Shown: positions 23,019 through 30,627, numbered from the stretch's first letter. The stretch: DNA of 45,848 nt from JBBTRN01 sp038065175 (GCA_038065175.1 JBBTRN010000004.1:1-45848), one strand, 5' to 3'. Notes: generated from the letters alone by a model not told the origin. Numbers and translations: made by a program.

Positions 23019-23093
23019 AACTGGTGAATAGTGAACAGTGATCAGTGTGCAGTAACTGACCACTAACCACTCGTCACTGACCACTAAACAGTG
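23019..23093. repeat. Family D repeat ending in the rpsL start codon
   Basis: AGTGAACAGTGATCAGTG words on the left, CACTAACCACTCGTCACTG words on the right. The final CAGTG supplies the GTG start of rpsL. Relatives are at 35734-35805 and 40261-40325. Confidence 0.82.
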
Positions 23094-23504
23094 CCAACCA
23101 TCAACCAACTAGTTCGTAAAGGCCGCAGGAGCCTTAAAGCGAAGAGCAAATCGCCGGCTTTGCAGTACCGGATGAATTTAATTAAGAACAAAGAAGTGCC
23201 GCTTAAAATGGGCGCGCCTTTTATGCGCGGCGTGTGCTTAAAGGTTTATACGACCACGCCTAAAAAACCGAACTCGGCTTTGCGTAAAGTTGCCAAGGTT
23301 AAACTTACTAATGGTATGGAAGTAATTGCTTATATTCCGGGCGTGGGACACAATTTGCAGGAACACAGCGTGGTAATGATCCGCGGTGGCAGGGTAAAAG
23401 ATTTGCCGGGCGTTAGGTACCACATAGTACGCGGAAAACTGGATACTTTAGGAGTTGATGGGAGGAAACGGAGTAGAAGCAAGTATGGAGCGAAGAGAAA
23501 GTAA
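23091..23504 (+). CDS. rpsL: Small ribosomal subunit protein uS12
   Basis: 137 residues from a GTG start: MPTINQLVRKGRRSLKAKSK matches the universal S12 opening, so the start is secure. KPNSALRKVAKVKLTNGMEV carries the decoding-centre lysine loop (streptomycin-resistance site), and GVRYHIVRGKLDT the PGVRYH motif. The start codon is part of a repeat arm and there is no Shine-Dalgarno. First gene of the str-type cluster. Confidence 0.97.
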   Translation: MPTINQLVRKGRRSLKAKSKSPALQYRMNLIKNKEVPLKMGAPFMRGVCLKVYTTTPKKPNSALRKVAKVKLTNGMEVIAYIPGVGHNLQEHSVVMIRGGRVKDLPGVRYHIVRGKLDTLGVDGRKRSRSKYGAKRK

Positions 23505-23584
23505 AGACAAGTAGCTTGTAGCGAGTAGCTTGTAGCAAAATTGCTGGCTACCGCCCTACAAACTACAGGCTACCAGCTAAACTT
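23505..23584. repeat. Family C palindrome (rpsL-rpsG)
   Basis: GTAGCTTGTAGCGAGTAGC words, a central GCTGGC, and complementary GGCTACC/CTACAAACTACAGGCTACC words, ending four bases before the rpsG ATG. Confidence 0.82.
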
Positions 23585-24103
23585 ATGCCAAGAAAAGCAC
23601 GCAGTTACGACAAACATGTGCCCGAACCGGATCCAAAATACGGGAGTGTTAAGTATGCCAAATTTATTAATTACATAATGGAGCGCGGAAAAAAGAATGT
23701 GGCGCGCAAGATTTTTTACGACGCGTTGGACATTGTGGGGAGTAAATTAAAAGAAATTGTCAAAGACGACAAAGGTCCGAAAGACGCGCGCCAAATGTTC
23801 GACATTGCGCTTAAAAATGTAAGCCCCTTAATGGAATTAAAATCAAGAAGAATCGGCGGCGCCAACTACCAGGTGCCAATGGAAGTGGTGGAGCCCCGAA
23901 GGGCTACCTTGGCCACCAGGTGGATATTGGCCGCGGCGCGGGCGAAAAAAGGCGCGCCTATGAAAGAGAAGCTGGCTGGGGAAATTATTGATGCTTACAA
24001 TAAAACCGGCGCGGCCATGAAGAAGCGGGAAGACGTGCACCGAATGGCAGAAGCAAACAAAGCCTTCGCGCACTTTGCGAGGTTTGGTAACAGACGCCGA
24101 TAG
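23585..24103 (+). CDS. rpsG: Small ribosomal subunit protein uS7
   Basis: 172 residues, a little longer than the usual 156 of bacterial S7. MPRKARSYDKHVPEPDPKYGS, YIMERGKKNVARKIFYDALD, KNVSPLMELKSRRIGGANYQVPMEV and RPRR-type AAARAKKGAPMKEKLAGE are the expected blocks. It ends HFARFGNRRR. It nucleates the 30S head. Next comes fusA, but an antisense small-gene island intervenes. Confidence 0.97.
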   Translation: MPRKARSYDKHVPEPDPKYGSVKYAKFINYIMERGKKNVARKIFYDALDIVGSKLKEIVKDDKGPKDARQMFDIALKNVSPLMELKSRRIGGANYQVPMEVVEPRRATLATRWILAAARAKKGAPMKEKLAGEIIDAYNKTGAAMKKREDVHRMAEANKAFAHFARFGNRRR

Positions 24104-24137
24104 GTCGCTGATTGGTACGCTGATAAGGCGCTGAAGG

Positions 24138-24224
24138 ATGTCATTGCGAGCCCGAATGCATCTGAGGGCGTGGTAATCTGATACGGATAATAGATTGCTT
24201 CGGATGCACTCGCAATGACAGAAG
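24138..24224. repeat. Family H palindrome
   Basis: TGTCATTGCGAGCCCGAATGC...GATGCACTCGCAATGACAG, with GATTGCTTCGG in the right half. Preceded by a short family E fragment (GCTGATTGGTACGCTGATAA) at 24104-24137. Confidence 0.78.
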
Positions 24225-24255
24225 AGGAAATACGAAGTAATTTAACAAAAAGATG

Positions 24256-24302
24256 CCCTGTACCACTCGTCCCGATTGGTATCGGGATTCGGGTACAGGG
24301 CG
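24256..24302 (-). terminator. Terminator of island 2
   Basis: Stem CCCTGTACC...GGTACAGGG with an inner TCCCGAT/ATCGGGA hairpin. On the minus strand it is followed by CATCTTTTTG. Confidence 0.75.
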
Positions 24303-24341
24303 CGGAAGCTGGCGCGGGGTATTCACAGACCAGAATAGTTA

Positions 24342-24539
24342 TCAATCTTCGACCGGCTCATCCACCGGAAGTTTCTGACCGCAAAACGGACAGAAGTTGA
24401 TGATGAAGGTGCCGCGGTCGTTGACCATCGGAACCTCTAGGTGCCATACCAAGGGGCCTTGGTCACCAATGAACTGATAGTACTTCTCAATCGACTGAGC
24501 CTTTCCGCGAATTTCTCCGCACTCATGTCGCTCGTGCAT
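24342..24539 (-). CDS. Small zinc-ribbon hypothetical protein (island 2)
   Basis: 65 residues. The C-terminal FCPFCGQKLP knuckle holds two cysteines; two histidines and one cysteine near the start (MHERHECGE) could complete a metal site. AAAGGAGG sits eight bases before the ATG. It lies antisense between rpsG and fusA, with its own CT-tract promoter and terminator. No family recognised. Confidence 0.6.
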   Translation of the reverse strand: MHERHECGEIRGKAQSIEKYYQFIGDQGPLVWHLEVPMVNDRGTFIINFCPFCGQKLPVDEPVED

Positions 24540-24567
24540 TGTTGTCCTCCTTTCAGTTGGACAGCCT

Positions 24568-24594
24568 AGAATAACAGAGAGAGAGTTTCGTCAA
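24568..24594 (-). promoter_or_regulatory. Promoter with (CT)n spacer (island 2)
   Basis: Minus strand: TTGACG (24589-24594), a 15-base spacer containing CTCTCTCTCT, then TATTCT (24568-24573). Confidence 0.55.
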
Positions 24595-24597
24595 TAA

Positions 24598-24722
24598 CCG
24601 CTGACTAAGACGCTGAAGAAGAAAACGCTGAATTTACGCTGAAAATTTTGAATTTTGAATTGCAATGGATTCGACAGGCTCACCACAGGTTTTACATTTT
24701 TCGCTTTAAGTTTTTCGTTTAA
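24598..24722. repeat. Repeat fragments before fusA
   Basis: Family E words (CGCTGACTAAGACGCTGAAG, TTTACGCTGAAAA), a fragment GGATTCGACAGGCTCACC of the element found inside fusA, and family K words (TTTTACATTTTTCGCTTTAAG). Confidence 0.6.
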
Positions 24723-24762
24723 TTAATAGGTCTGATAAGACTGATAAGACATATAGACACAT

Positions 24763-26943
24763 ATGCCAAGAGAGTATCCTATTGAGCAGACGCGTAATAT
24801 TGGTATTATTGCCCATATTGACGCCGGCAAGACCACGGTTACGGAAGGCGTTTTGTACAATACCGGCATGATCCACAAAATCGGCGCGGTGCATGAGGGC
24901 GAAACCACGACTGACTGGATGGAACAGGAACGCGAACGCGGCATTACCATTACCGCGGCCGCGGTGACTTGCTATTGGGAACCTAAATTCATTAAATTTA
25001 CCCCTTCGACGGGTTCGACAGGTTCACCGCAGGCAGGCTCAGGGTCTACGACCGGCGATGTTAAGCACAAAATCAACATCATCGATACCCCGGGCCATGT
25101 GGACTTTACCGTGGAAGTTGAGCGATCACTTCGCGTGCTTGACGGCGCGGTCGTGGTGTTCGACGGCAAAATGGGCGTGGAGCCCCAAAGCGAAACTGTC
25201 TGGCGCCAGGCGGACAAGTATCAAGTCCCGCGTATGTGTTTTATTAACAAAATAAACCAGACAGGCGGCGATTTTTATAAATCACTCGATAGCATCCATA
25301 AACGACTCTCTCCTAACGCCTTTCCCATCCAATTACCGATTGGCTTTGAAAAAGAAATAAACGGCATTGTGGATTTAATAAACATGAAGTCGTATACTTA
25401 TAAAGATTTTACGGACAAAGAATTTACAGTCGGCGAAGTGCCGGCCGATATGCTGGAAAAGTGCAAAGAATACAGGCATCGTTTGCTGGAAAAAGTCGTG
25501 GAGAGCGACGATGTTTTAATGGAAAAATATTTAGGCGGGAATGAGCTTACTGAACAGGAATTTTTAAGAGCCATAAGAAAGGCTGTGCAGGGCGGGAAAT
25601 TTTTTCCGGTTTTAGGCGGCGATGGCAGAGGGGTTATTGTGCAGACTATTTTAGACGCGGTGGCCAATTTTTTGCCCAGCCCTATAGACAGGGGCGCGGT
25701 AAAAGGCCACGATTTAAAAAACGCTGAAACGGTTATAGAAAGAAAACCGTCCGACATAGAGCCGTTTACGGCTTTGGCTTTTAAAATTGCCACAGACCCG
25801 TTTGTAGGCCGTTTGTGCTTCTTTCGTGTTTACGCCGGGACGCTTTTGGCCGGCTCTTATGTTTTAAACGCGCGTACGCAAAATAAGGAGCGTGTAGGCC
25901 GGATTGTGCTAATGCGCGCTGACCAAAGGGAAGAAGTCAAAGAAGTTTTTGCCGGGGACATTGCGGCGCTTGTCGGCCCTAAAGATACTTTTACCGGTGA
26001 CACTTTGTGTGATACGGAAAAACCCATCCAGCTGGAAAGGATTAAATTCGCGGATCCGGTTATTTCCATGGCCATTGAACCTAAAACCAAAGCAGACCAG
26101 GAAAAAATGGGCATTGCTCTGCAGAAATTGGCGGAAGAAGACCCGACTTTCAAACTCTCGTCCAATGAGGAAACCCAGCAAACGATTATTGCCGGCATGG
26201 GCGAATTGCATTTAGAAATTATTGTGGACAGGATGAAGCGCGAATTTAAAGTGGAAGCTAATGTGGGCAAGCCCGAAGTCGCTTACAAAGAAACCATTAA
26301 AGGCAAGGCTGAAACGGAAAGCAAATATATCCGCCAGTCCGGTGGCCGCGGCCAATACGGGCATTGCTGGATTCGCGTGGAGCCCTTGCCTTCGGGCGAA
26401 GGCTATAAATTCGTGGATGAAGTGGTGGGCGGCGCAATCCCTAAAGAATATATTAAGCCAATAGACAAAGGCATCCAGGAATCGGCCGCTAACGGCGTTA
26501 TCGCAGGCTACCCGTTGGTTGATTTTCAGGCAACGGTTTTTGACGGTTCCTACCACGATGTTGACTCGAGCGAAATGGCTTTTAAAATCGCGGCTAGCAA
26601 AGGCCTTCAGGACGCGGTGAAAAAAGCTTCTCCTATAATTTTAGAGCCGGTTATGAAGGTGGAAGTAATTACGCCTGAAACCAACATGGGCGATGTAATT
26701 GGCGATTTAAACAGCAAGCGCGCGCAAATTAATGAAATGACCGACCGATTGCACTTAAAGGTTATAGACGCGTTTGTGCCACTCGCTGAAATGTTTGGCT
26801 ACGCAACCTCTTTGCGTTCCATGACCCAGGGGCAGGCCAGCTACACTATGGAATTCGACCATTATTCTGAAGTGCCCAAGAATGTCGCGGGAAAGATTAT
26901 AGAAAGCAGGGCAGGGATAAATGTGAGGAAAGGAATGCAGTAG
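24763..26943 (+). CDS. fusA: Elongation factor G with an in-frame repeat insertion
   Basis: 726 residues. GTPase that drives translocation. Domain I has G1 AHIDAGKTT, switch I RGITITAAAVT, G3 DTPGHVDF and G4 NKIN. Domains II-V are complete, ending SMTQGQASYTMEFDHYSEVP. Between switch I and G3, residues about 80-97 are a Ser/Thr/Gly-rich insert (STGSTGSPQAGSGSTTGD) encoded by a TTCGACAGGTTCACC-type repeat also found between genes. The insertion site corresponds to the loop before strand 3, where family members vary in length. tuf does not follow directly. Confidence 0.97.
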   Translation: MPREYPIEQTRNIGIIAHIDAGKTTVTEGVLYNTGMIHKIGAVHEGETTTDWMEQERERGITITAAAVTCYWEPKFIKFTPSTGSTGSPQAGSGSTTGDVKHKINIIDTPGHVDFTVEVERSLRVLDGAVVVFDGKMGVEPQSETVWRQADKYQVPRMCFINKINQTGGDFYKSLDSIHKRLSPNAFPIQLPIGFEKEINGIVDLINMKSYTYKDFTDKEFTVGEVPADMLEKCKEYRHRLLEKVVESDDVLMEKYLGGNELTEQEFLRAIRKAVQGGKFFPVLGGDGRGVIVQTILDAVANFLPSPIDRGAVKGHDLKNAETVIERKPSDIEPFTALAFKIATDPFVGRLCFFRVYAGTLLAGSYVLNARTQNKERVGRIVLMRADQREEVKEVFAGDIAALVGPKDTFTGDTLCDTEKPIQLERIKFADPVISMAIEPKTKADQEKMGIALQKLAEEDPTFKLSSNEETQQTIIAGMGELHLEIIVDRMKREFKVEANVGKPEVAYKETIKGKAETESKYIRQSGGRGQYGHCWIRVEPLPSGEGYKFVDEVVGGAIPKEYIKPIDKGIQESAANGVIAGYPLVDFQATVFDGSYHDVDSSEMAFKIAASKGLQDAVKKASPIILEPVMKVEVITPETNMGDVIGDLNSKRAQINEMTDRLHLKVIDAFVPLAEMFGYATSLRSMTQGQASYTMEFDHYSEVPKNVAGKIIESRAGINVRKGMQ
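25002..25053. repeat. Repeat inserted in frame in fusA
   Basis: CTTCGACGGGTTCGACAGG followed by TTCACCGCAGGCAGGCTCAGG: the TTCGACAGGCTCAC element known from 22305-22383 and 24664-24690. Confidence 0.8.
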
Positions 26944-26985
26944 GTAGCTCGTAGCAAGTAGCAAGTAGCAAGTAGCAAGTAAAAG
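26941..26985. repeat. Family C half-element after fusA
   Basis: Tandem GTAGCAAGTAGCAAGTAGC words with no complementary arm. Its first bases include the fusA stop. Confidence 0.75.
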
Positions 26986-27050
26986 AAAAAGGCCTAGAGC
27001 GGATCGTAGGCCCATCCTGTCCGTCGGATTATACGCGCGGACAGGGGTTG
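26981..27050 (-). terminator. Double hairpin terminator of island 3
   Basis: On the minus strand, CCTGTCCG...CGGACAGG is followed by GGCCTA...TAGGCC and TTTTTCTTTT. Confidence 0.68.
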
Positions 27051-27076
27051 CGGACTGGTCGAGGTCGTGGTGCGGA

Positions 27077-27283
27077 TCATGCGAGGTTGGCGCCGCAGTA
27101 GGGGCATTCTGTACCCTGTATTACCTCATCACTTACAAACGCCGCTGTGTCACCCAATTCCCCCTCCTCATGGTGCCCAAGTGAGATTGTTGGGTGGAGA
27201 CCCCTGCGGTCAATCTCTATTTCTAGTCCTTGTTTCGAAAGACCAGGGCACTCGTGATATTCGACCCGAGATTTGGTGTTCAT
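27077..27283 (-). CDS. Small zinc-knuckle hypothetical protein (island 3, distal)
   Basis: 68 residues. The C-terminus ends GTECPYCGANLA, a C-x2-C knuckle, with an additional cysteine at YHECPG and histidines between. AAGGAGG lies five bases before the ATG. It follows the next gene by 21 bases on the same strand, so both share the CT-tract promoter at 27611-27641. No family recognised. Confidence 0.6.
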   Translation of the reverse strand: MNTKSRVEYHECPGLSKQGLEIEIDRRGLHPTISLGHHEEGELGDTAAFVSDEVIQGTECPYCGANLA

Positions 27284-27304
27284 GGGTTCCTCCTTAAATT
27301 CGAA

Positions 27305-27574
27305 CTACTTGAACCTGATTGTGATTTGTTTTTCTTCGGCCGATTCAGACACAATTTCAAATAATTCCCCGAGCTTTTGATAGTTGACTATCTTCGGCCT
27401 CTTGCTTGTTTTGTCGGGATTGTCCATAACGAGCGATGATGTGTCGTTTAACTGACTCAGAAAGTCCACCAAGATGTCGGCAACCGTGTACCAACCTGGG
27501 TTTGTGTAACAAGCTCCCCCAAAGCCTGGGACACTAACAGACCATTTAGAAGGGTATATATCTTCAAAACTCAT
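27305..27574 (-). CDS. Small hypothetical protein (island 3, proximal)
   Basis: 89 residues from an ATG at 27574, which GGAGG precedes at good spacing; an ATG at 27607 would add 11 residues without a ribosome site. The protein opens MSFEDIYPSKWSVSVPGFGG, contains ADILVDFLSQLNDTSSLV, and ends KQITIRFK. It looks like a small alpha/beta domain. First gene of a two-gene minus-strand unit between fusA and tuf. No family recognised. Confidence 0.58.
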   Translation of the reverse strand: MSFEDIYPSKWSVSVPGFGGACYTNPGWYTVADILVDFLSQLNDTSSLVMDNPDKTSKRPKIVNYQKLGELFEIVSESAEEKQITIRFK

Positions 27575-27610
27575 ACTTCCTCCAGTTCTTGTCCGGGCTG
27601 CGGACACCCC

Positions 27611-27641
27611 AGAATATCAGAGAGAGAGAGAGTTTTGTAAA
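27611..27641 (-). promoter_or_regulatory. Promoter with (CT)n spacer (island 3)
   Basis: Minus strand: TTTACA (27636-27641), a 19-base spacer carrying CTCTCTCTCTCTCT, then TATTCT (27611-27616). Confidence 0.6.
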
Positions 27642-27654
27642 GACTTAATTGATT

Positions 27655-27764
27655 TGTCATCCCGACCGAGTGCATCCGAGTGGAGGGATCGCTTAAATAC
27701 TGATTTATCGATAATCGTCGTTTAAGGGATTCCTCGGCTCGCAGACTCGCTCGGAATGACAGAA
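27655..27764. repeat. Family H palindrome
   Basis: TGTCATCCCGACCGAGTGCA...GACTCGCTCGGAATGACAG, with an inner GATCGCTTAAA/TTTAAGGGATTCC pair. It ends just before the Phd-like gene. Confidence 0.78.
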
Positions 27765-27773
27765 AAGAAACAT

Positions 27774-28106
27774 ATGGCAACACTTCAAGATATCATCAAT
27801 TTATCCAAAGTAGACGGAGGCAAGTTTTTTGTGGTGGACGAAAAAGGGGATGCGAAATTGGTCATTATGTCCATTGAAGATTATCAGCGCTTGCTTTTAG
27901 GGAAATTGCAGAAACAGGTTGAGGATGTGGAAAAAATTAACAGACAAATTTTAGAAGCCCAGCTAAAGGAAGCAGATGTAGTGCCGGAAATCCCTAAGCC
28001 TAGGCCAGTGAGACCTCACGCAATTCCACGGGTGGATTTAAGGGAAGAAGTAATTGATCCTAGTTTTGATTTTGAAGGCCCTAAGTTAGAGTTGGACGAT
28101 TTGTAA
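27774..28106 (+). CDS. Phd/YefM antitoxin-like protein
   Basis: 110 residues from ATG 27774; an ATG at 27756 lies inside a repeat. MATLQDIINLSKVDGGKFFVVDEKGDAKLVIMSIEDYQRLLLGKL resembles the Phd/YefM DNA-binding fold, where a short strand pair and the SIEDYQRLL helix are typical. A charged, Pro-rich tail of about 60 residues (EIPKPRPVRPH...) follows, as in antitoxins that wrap a toxin. No cognate toxin directly follows; the next genes are a separate antitoxin-toxin pair. Function as antitoxin is inferred. Confidence 0.55.
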   Translation: MATLQDIINLSKVDGGKFFVVDEKGDAKLVIMSIEDYQRLLLGKLQKQVEDVEKINRQILEAQLKEADVVPEIPKPRPVRPHAIPRVDLREEVIDPSFDFEGPKLELDDL

Positions 28107-28121
28107 AAATGGGTGTATCAT
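28092..28121 (+). promoter_or_regulatory. Promoter of the RelBE-like pair, leaderless arrangement
   Basis: TTGGAC (28092-28097), an 18-base spacer and TATCAT (28116-28121), six bases before ATG 28128. It overlaps the end of the upstream gene. Confidence 0.55.
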
Positions 28122-28127
28122 AAATTT

Positions 28128-28397
28128 ATGACGACCTTGACTATTCCAAAAGAATTAAGCAAAGAAAAAGATTTAGTGGTAATTCCCAAAAGGGTTTACC
28201 TTAAACTTTTAAGCGGCCAAAAAAAAGCCGGTAAATTGGAAGTTGAATTATCAAAGCCCGCCAGGAAAATTCCTTACTTTAAGCCTACATCCGAAGAATT
28301 GAGAGAATTCCGTCAAGCCCAAAAAGATTATGCCGCTGAAAAATATATGAGCTTGGAGGAGTTAAATAATGCTTTGGATCTTAAGCGTTCGAAATAA
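28128..28397 (+). CDS. Antitoxin-like protein preceding a RelE-type toxin
   Basis: 89 residues. TLTIPKELSKEKDLVVIPKRVYLKLL at the N-terminus resembles an AbrB/Phd-type swapped hairpin. The C-terminal half (SKPARKIPYFKPTSEELREFRQAQKDY) is charged and probably disordered until bound. It overlaps the following toxin gene by 29 bases, the classic antitoxin-first arrangement. No Shine-Dalgarno; predicted leaderless. Not closely recognised; assigned by position. Confidence 0.6.
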   Translation: MTTLTIPKELSKEKDLVVIPKRVYLKLLSGQKKAGKLEVELSKPARKIPYFKPTSEELREFRQAQKDYAAEKYMSLEELNNALDLKRSK

Positions 28398-28620
28398 AGT
28401 TTATAAACAGTTAACAGGATTTCCTGCGGATTACGCGCGTAGGATTTTGTCTATTTTTGAACAGATGCGCGATAATCCGTATGGCGGAGACATTGTGAAT
28501 TTAGGTGAAGCGGGGTTTAGAAGACGAGTAGGCGACTATAGAATTTTTTATGAAATTCGCAAAAACGAACAAGTTATTTATATTTACAAGGTTGAAAGAA
28601 GGACATCTAAGACTTATTAA
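28369..28620 (+). CDS. RelE/ParE-family toxin
   Basis: 83 residues. VRNKVYKQLTGFPADYARRILSIFEQMRDNPYGGDIVNLGEAGFRRRVGDYRIFYEIRKNEQVIYIYKVERR is the RelE/ParE fold: two helices, then beta strands with RRRVGDYRIFYEI (the conserved RxGxYRV block) and a terminal IYKVERR. Family members cut mRNA in the ribosome or inhibit gyrase. It overlaps its antitoxin gene. Confidence 0.85.
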   Translation: MLWILSVRNKVYKQLTGFPADYARRILSIFEQMRDNPYGGDIVNLGEAGFRRRVGDYRIFYEIRKNEQVIYIYKVERRTSKTY

Positions 28621-29155
28621 AATAAAAAAATATTTATTTATACCCTTTTCAATTTTGCTTTTAGCAACGGCTTGCACAAAGCAGCCAGTTCAGAAATCGG
28701 AAGAACAAAAAAACGATATTTTAGTTAGTGATTTAGTTAATTATTTTAACGCGAAGCTCGATGATTGCAGTTATGAAAAACCTACACCTTGTTTTGACCA
28801 GGCGCTTAAAACAAAAGATGAGAATGTGTATTTTAGCCCGGAATATCAATTGGTAGATTTTACGGGGGATGGCAGTCAGGACGCCCTCGTAACCATACAG
28901 TTAAGCGGCACTGGGGCTTACCGAGAATTTTTTGCTTTGACGAAAGATAGCCAAGTTCAAGGAGAAAAATCCCAAGGTTTAATTTTATCTTATTTTAACC
29001 AAGTGGCTGGGTATCCGAAATTAGAGAATGGAGTTTACACATTAGTTTGCCCCTCAAAACCTGAAACTAAATTCACAACCGGCGAACCCTCGTGTGTTTA
29101 TAAAATTCAATGGTATGTAGGACAAAAAAAGTTTATTGAAACAAAGCTCAATTAG
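28592..29155 (+). CDS. Putative lipoprotein of unknown function
   Basis: About 187 residues from a TTG at 28592; the frame is also open from ATG 28550, inside the toxin gene. A basic start and hydrophobic run (KYLFIPFSILLLATAC) end in a lipobox-like LATAC cysteine, so it is probably a membrane-anchored lipoprotein. The mature domain includes VDFTGDGSQDALVTIQLSGTG, a calcium-loop-like DxTGDGxxD stretch seen in FG-GAP-like modules, and paired cysteines (DDCSYEKPTPC). No named family. It is followed by the tuf promoter. Confidence 0.6.
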   Translation: MKEGHLRLIKIKKYLFIPFSILLLATACTKQPVQKSEEQKNDILVSDLVNYFNAKLDDCSYEKPTPCFDQALKTKDENVYFSPEYQLVDFTGDGSQDALVTIQLSGTGAYREFFALTKDSQVQGEKSQGLILSYFNQVAGYPKLENGVYTLVCPSKPETKFTTGEPSCVYKIQWYVGQKKFIETKLN

Positions 29156-29173
29156 CAAGCTCAATTAGCAGGT

Positions 29174-29202
29174 TTGACAAATTCCCAGAATATCTTTAAA
29201 AT
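29174..29202 (+). promoter_or_regulatory. tuf promoter
   Basis: TTGACA (29174-29179), a 17-base spacer and TAAAAT (29197-29202). The leader to tuf is about 230 bases. Confidence 0.85.
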
Positions 29203-29281
29203 AAGTTTTGTGAGTTTAAACAATTAATTATCGCTCTGGATTCCGTGCGTCTTGACGTAAAGTCGGGATTTACGAAAAAAA

Positions 29282-29338
29282 GAGAAAAGCCCTTGGCTTT
29301 GTGCCCCATCGATATGGCATAAGGCTTAGGGTTTCTCG
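29282..29338 (+). promoter_or_regulatory. Long hairpin in the tuf leader
   Basis: AGAAAAGCCCTTGGC...GCATAAGGCTTAGGGTTTCT folds into a stem of over 20 imperfect pairs with a loop near CCATCGATATGG. It lies 100 bases before tuf and may regulate its transcript. The rest of the 29156-29439 gap holds short GATCC-type repeats (29390-29420) and no gene. Confidence 0.45.
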
Positions 29339-29439
29339 GGCGATAAGGTTCGGAAAATCAGATTGATCAGAAAATCGGAAAATCAGAAATCCGATCCATC
29401 CGATCCATCCGATCCATCCGACTGAAAGGGATTTGTAAA

Positions 29440-30627
29440 ATGGCAGAAAAATTTGACAGGAGCAAGCCGCACATTAACGTAGGCACAATCGGCCACGTTG
29501 ACCACGGCAAGACTACGCTTACCGCGGCCATTACCACGGTTTTGGCCAAGACCGGTGGGGCCAAGGCCAGGGCGTATGACTCAATTGACAACGCGCCGGA
29601 AGAAAAGGCGCGCGGCATTACGATTAATACCGCCCATGTGGAATACGAGTCCGCCAAGCGCCACTACGCGCACGTGGACTGTCCGGGACACGCTGATTAC
29701 ATTAAGAACATGATCACCGGTGCCGCTCAAATGGACGGCGCGATTTTGGTCGTATCCGCGGCTGACGGCCCAATGCCCCAGACACGCGAGCATATACTTT
29801 TAGCCCGCCAGGTCGGCGTTCCTTACATTGTCGTATTTATGAATAAGTGCGACATGGTTCAGGACAAGGAATTGTTGGATTTAGTGGAAGAGGAAATCCG
29901 CGATTTGCTTACCAAGTACGAATTCCCGGGTAAAGACACTCCGATTATCCGCGGCAGCGCCCTGAAGGCTTTGGAAGGCGACAGTTCGGAATTAGGCGAA
30001 CCGGCGATTTTGAAACTCGTGGAAACTTTGGATTCTTACATCCCCGAGCCGGTGCGTGAAATTGACAAGCCGTTTTTGATGCCAATTGAAGACATTTTCT
30101 CCATTGAAGGCCGCGGCACCGTGGTTACGGGCAGGATTGAAAGGGGTCAGGTTAAAATCAACGAAGAAATCGAAATCGTAGGTTTAAAGCCGACCCAGAA
30201 AACCGTCGTCACTGGTATTGAAATGTTCAACAAGCAATTAGACAGCGGCATGGCCGGCGACAACGCCGGTATTCTGCTCCGTGGCACAAAGAAGGACGAA
30301 GTAGAACGCGGGCAGGTTTTGTGCAAACCGGGTTCTATTAACCCCCACACTGAATTTGAAACCGAAGTTTATATTTTGTCCAAAGAAGAAGGCGGCAGGC
30401 ATACCCCCTTCTTTAAGGGCTACAAGCCGCAGTTTTATGTAAGAACCACGGATGTAACAGGCGATGTTACCTTGCCCGAAGGCCAGGAAATGGTTATGCC
30501 CGGCGATACCGTAAAACTAGTGATTAAATTAATCACGCCCGTAGCTATGGAAGAAAAAGGCAAGTTCGCCATTCGCGAAGGCGGCAAAACAGTCGGCGCG
30601 GGCGTTGTCACTAAAATAATTAAGTAA
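29440..30627 (+). CDS. tuf: Elongation factor Tu
   Basis: 395 residues. GTPase that delivers aminoacyl-tRNA to the ribosome. G1 GHVDHGKTT, switch I EKARGITINTAHVEYE, G3 DCPGHADY, G4 NKCD and GSALKAL are in order, followed by complete domains II and III, ending GVVTKIIK. AAAGGGAT upstream of the ATG is a fair Shine-Dalgarno. Codon use is strongly biased to GCC/GGC/AAC-type codons, unlike most genes here, as expected of a very highly expressed gene. It ends with a terminator at 30665-30708. Confidence 0.98.
   Translation: MAEKFDRSKPHINVGTIGHVDHGKTTLTAAITTVLAKTGGAKARAYDSIDNAPEEKARGITINTAHVEYESAKRHYAHVDCPGHADYIKNMITGAAQMDGAILVVSAADGPMPQTREHILLARQVGVPYIVVFMNKCDMVQDKELLDLVEEEIRDLLTKYEFPGKDTPIIRGSALKALEGDSSELGEPAILKLVETLDSYIPEPVREIDKPFLMPIEDIFSIEGRGTVVTGRIERGQVKINEEIEIVGLKPTQKTVVTGIEMFNKQLDSGMAGDNAGILLRGTKKDEVERGQVLCKPGSINPHTEFETEVYILSKEEGGRHTPFFKGYKPQFYVRTTDVTGDVTLPEGQEMVMPGDTVKLVIKLITPVAMEEKGKFAIREGGKTVGAGVVTKIIK

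Noticed and set aside
26755..27015. Minus-strand frame with LLLATCYLLLATSYLL
   Set aside because: It lies over the fusA end and a family C repeat; the hydrophobic peptide is only the repeat read in one frame, with no start signal.
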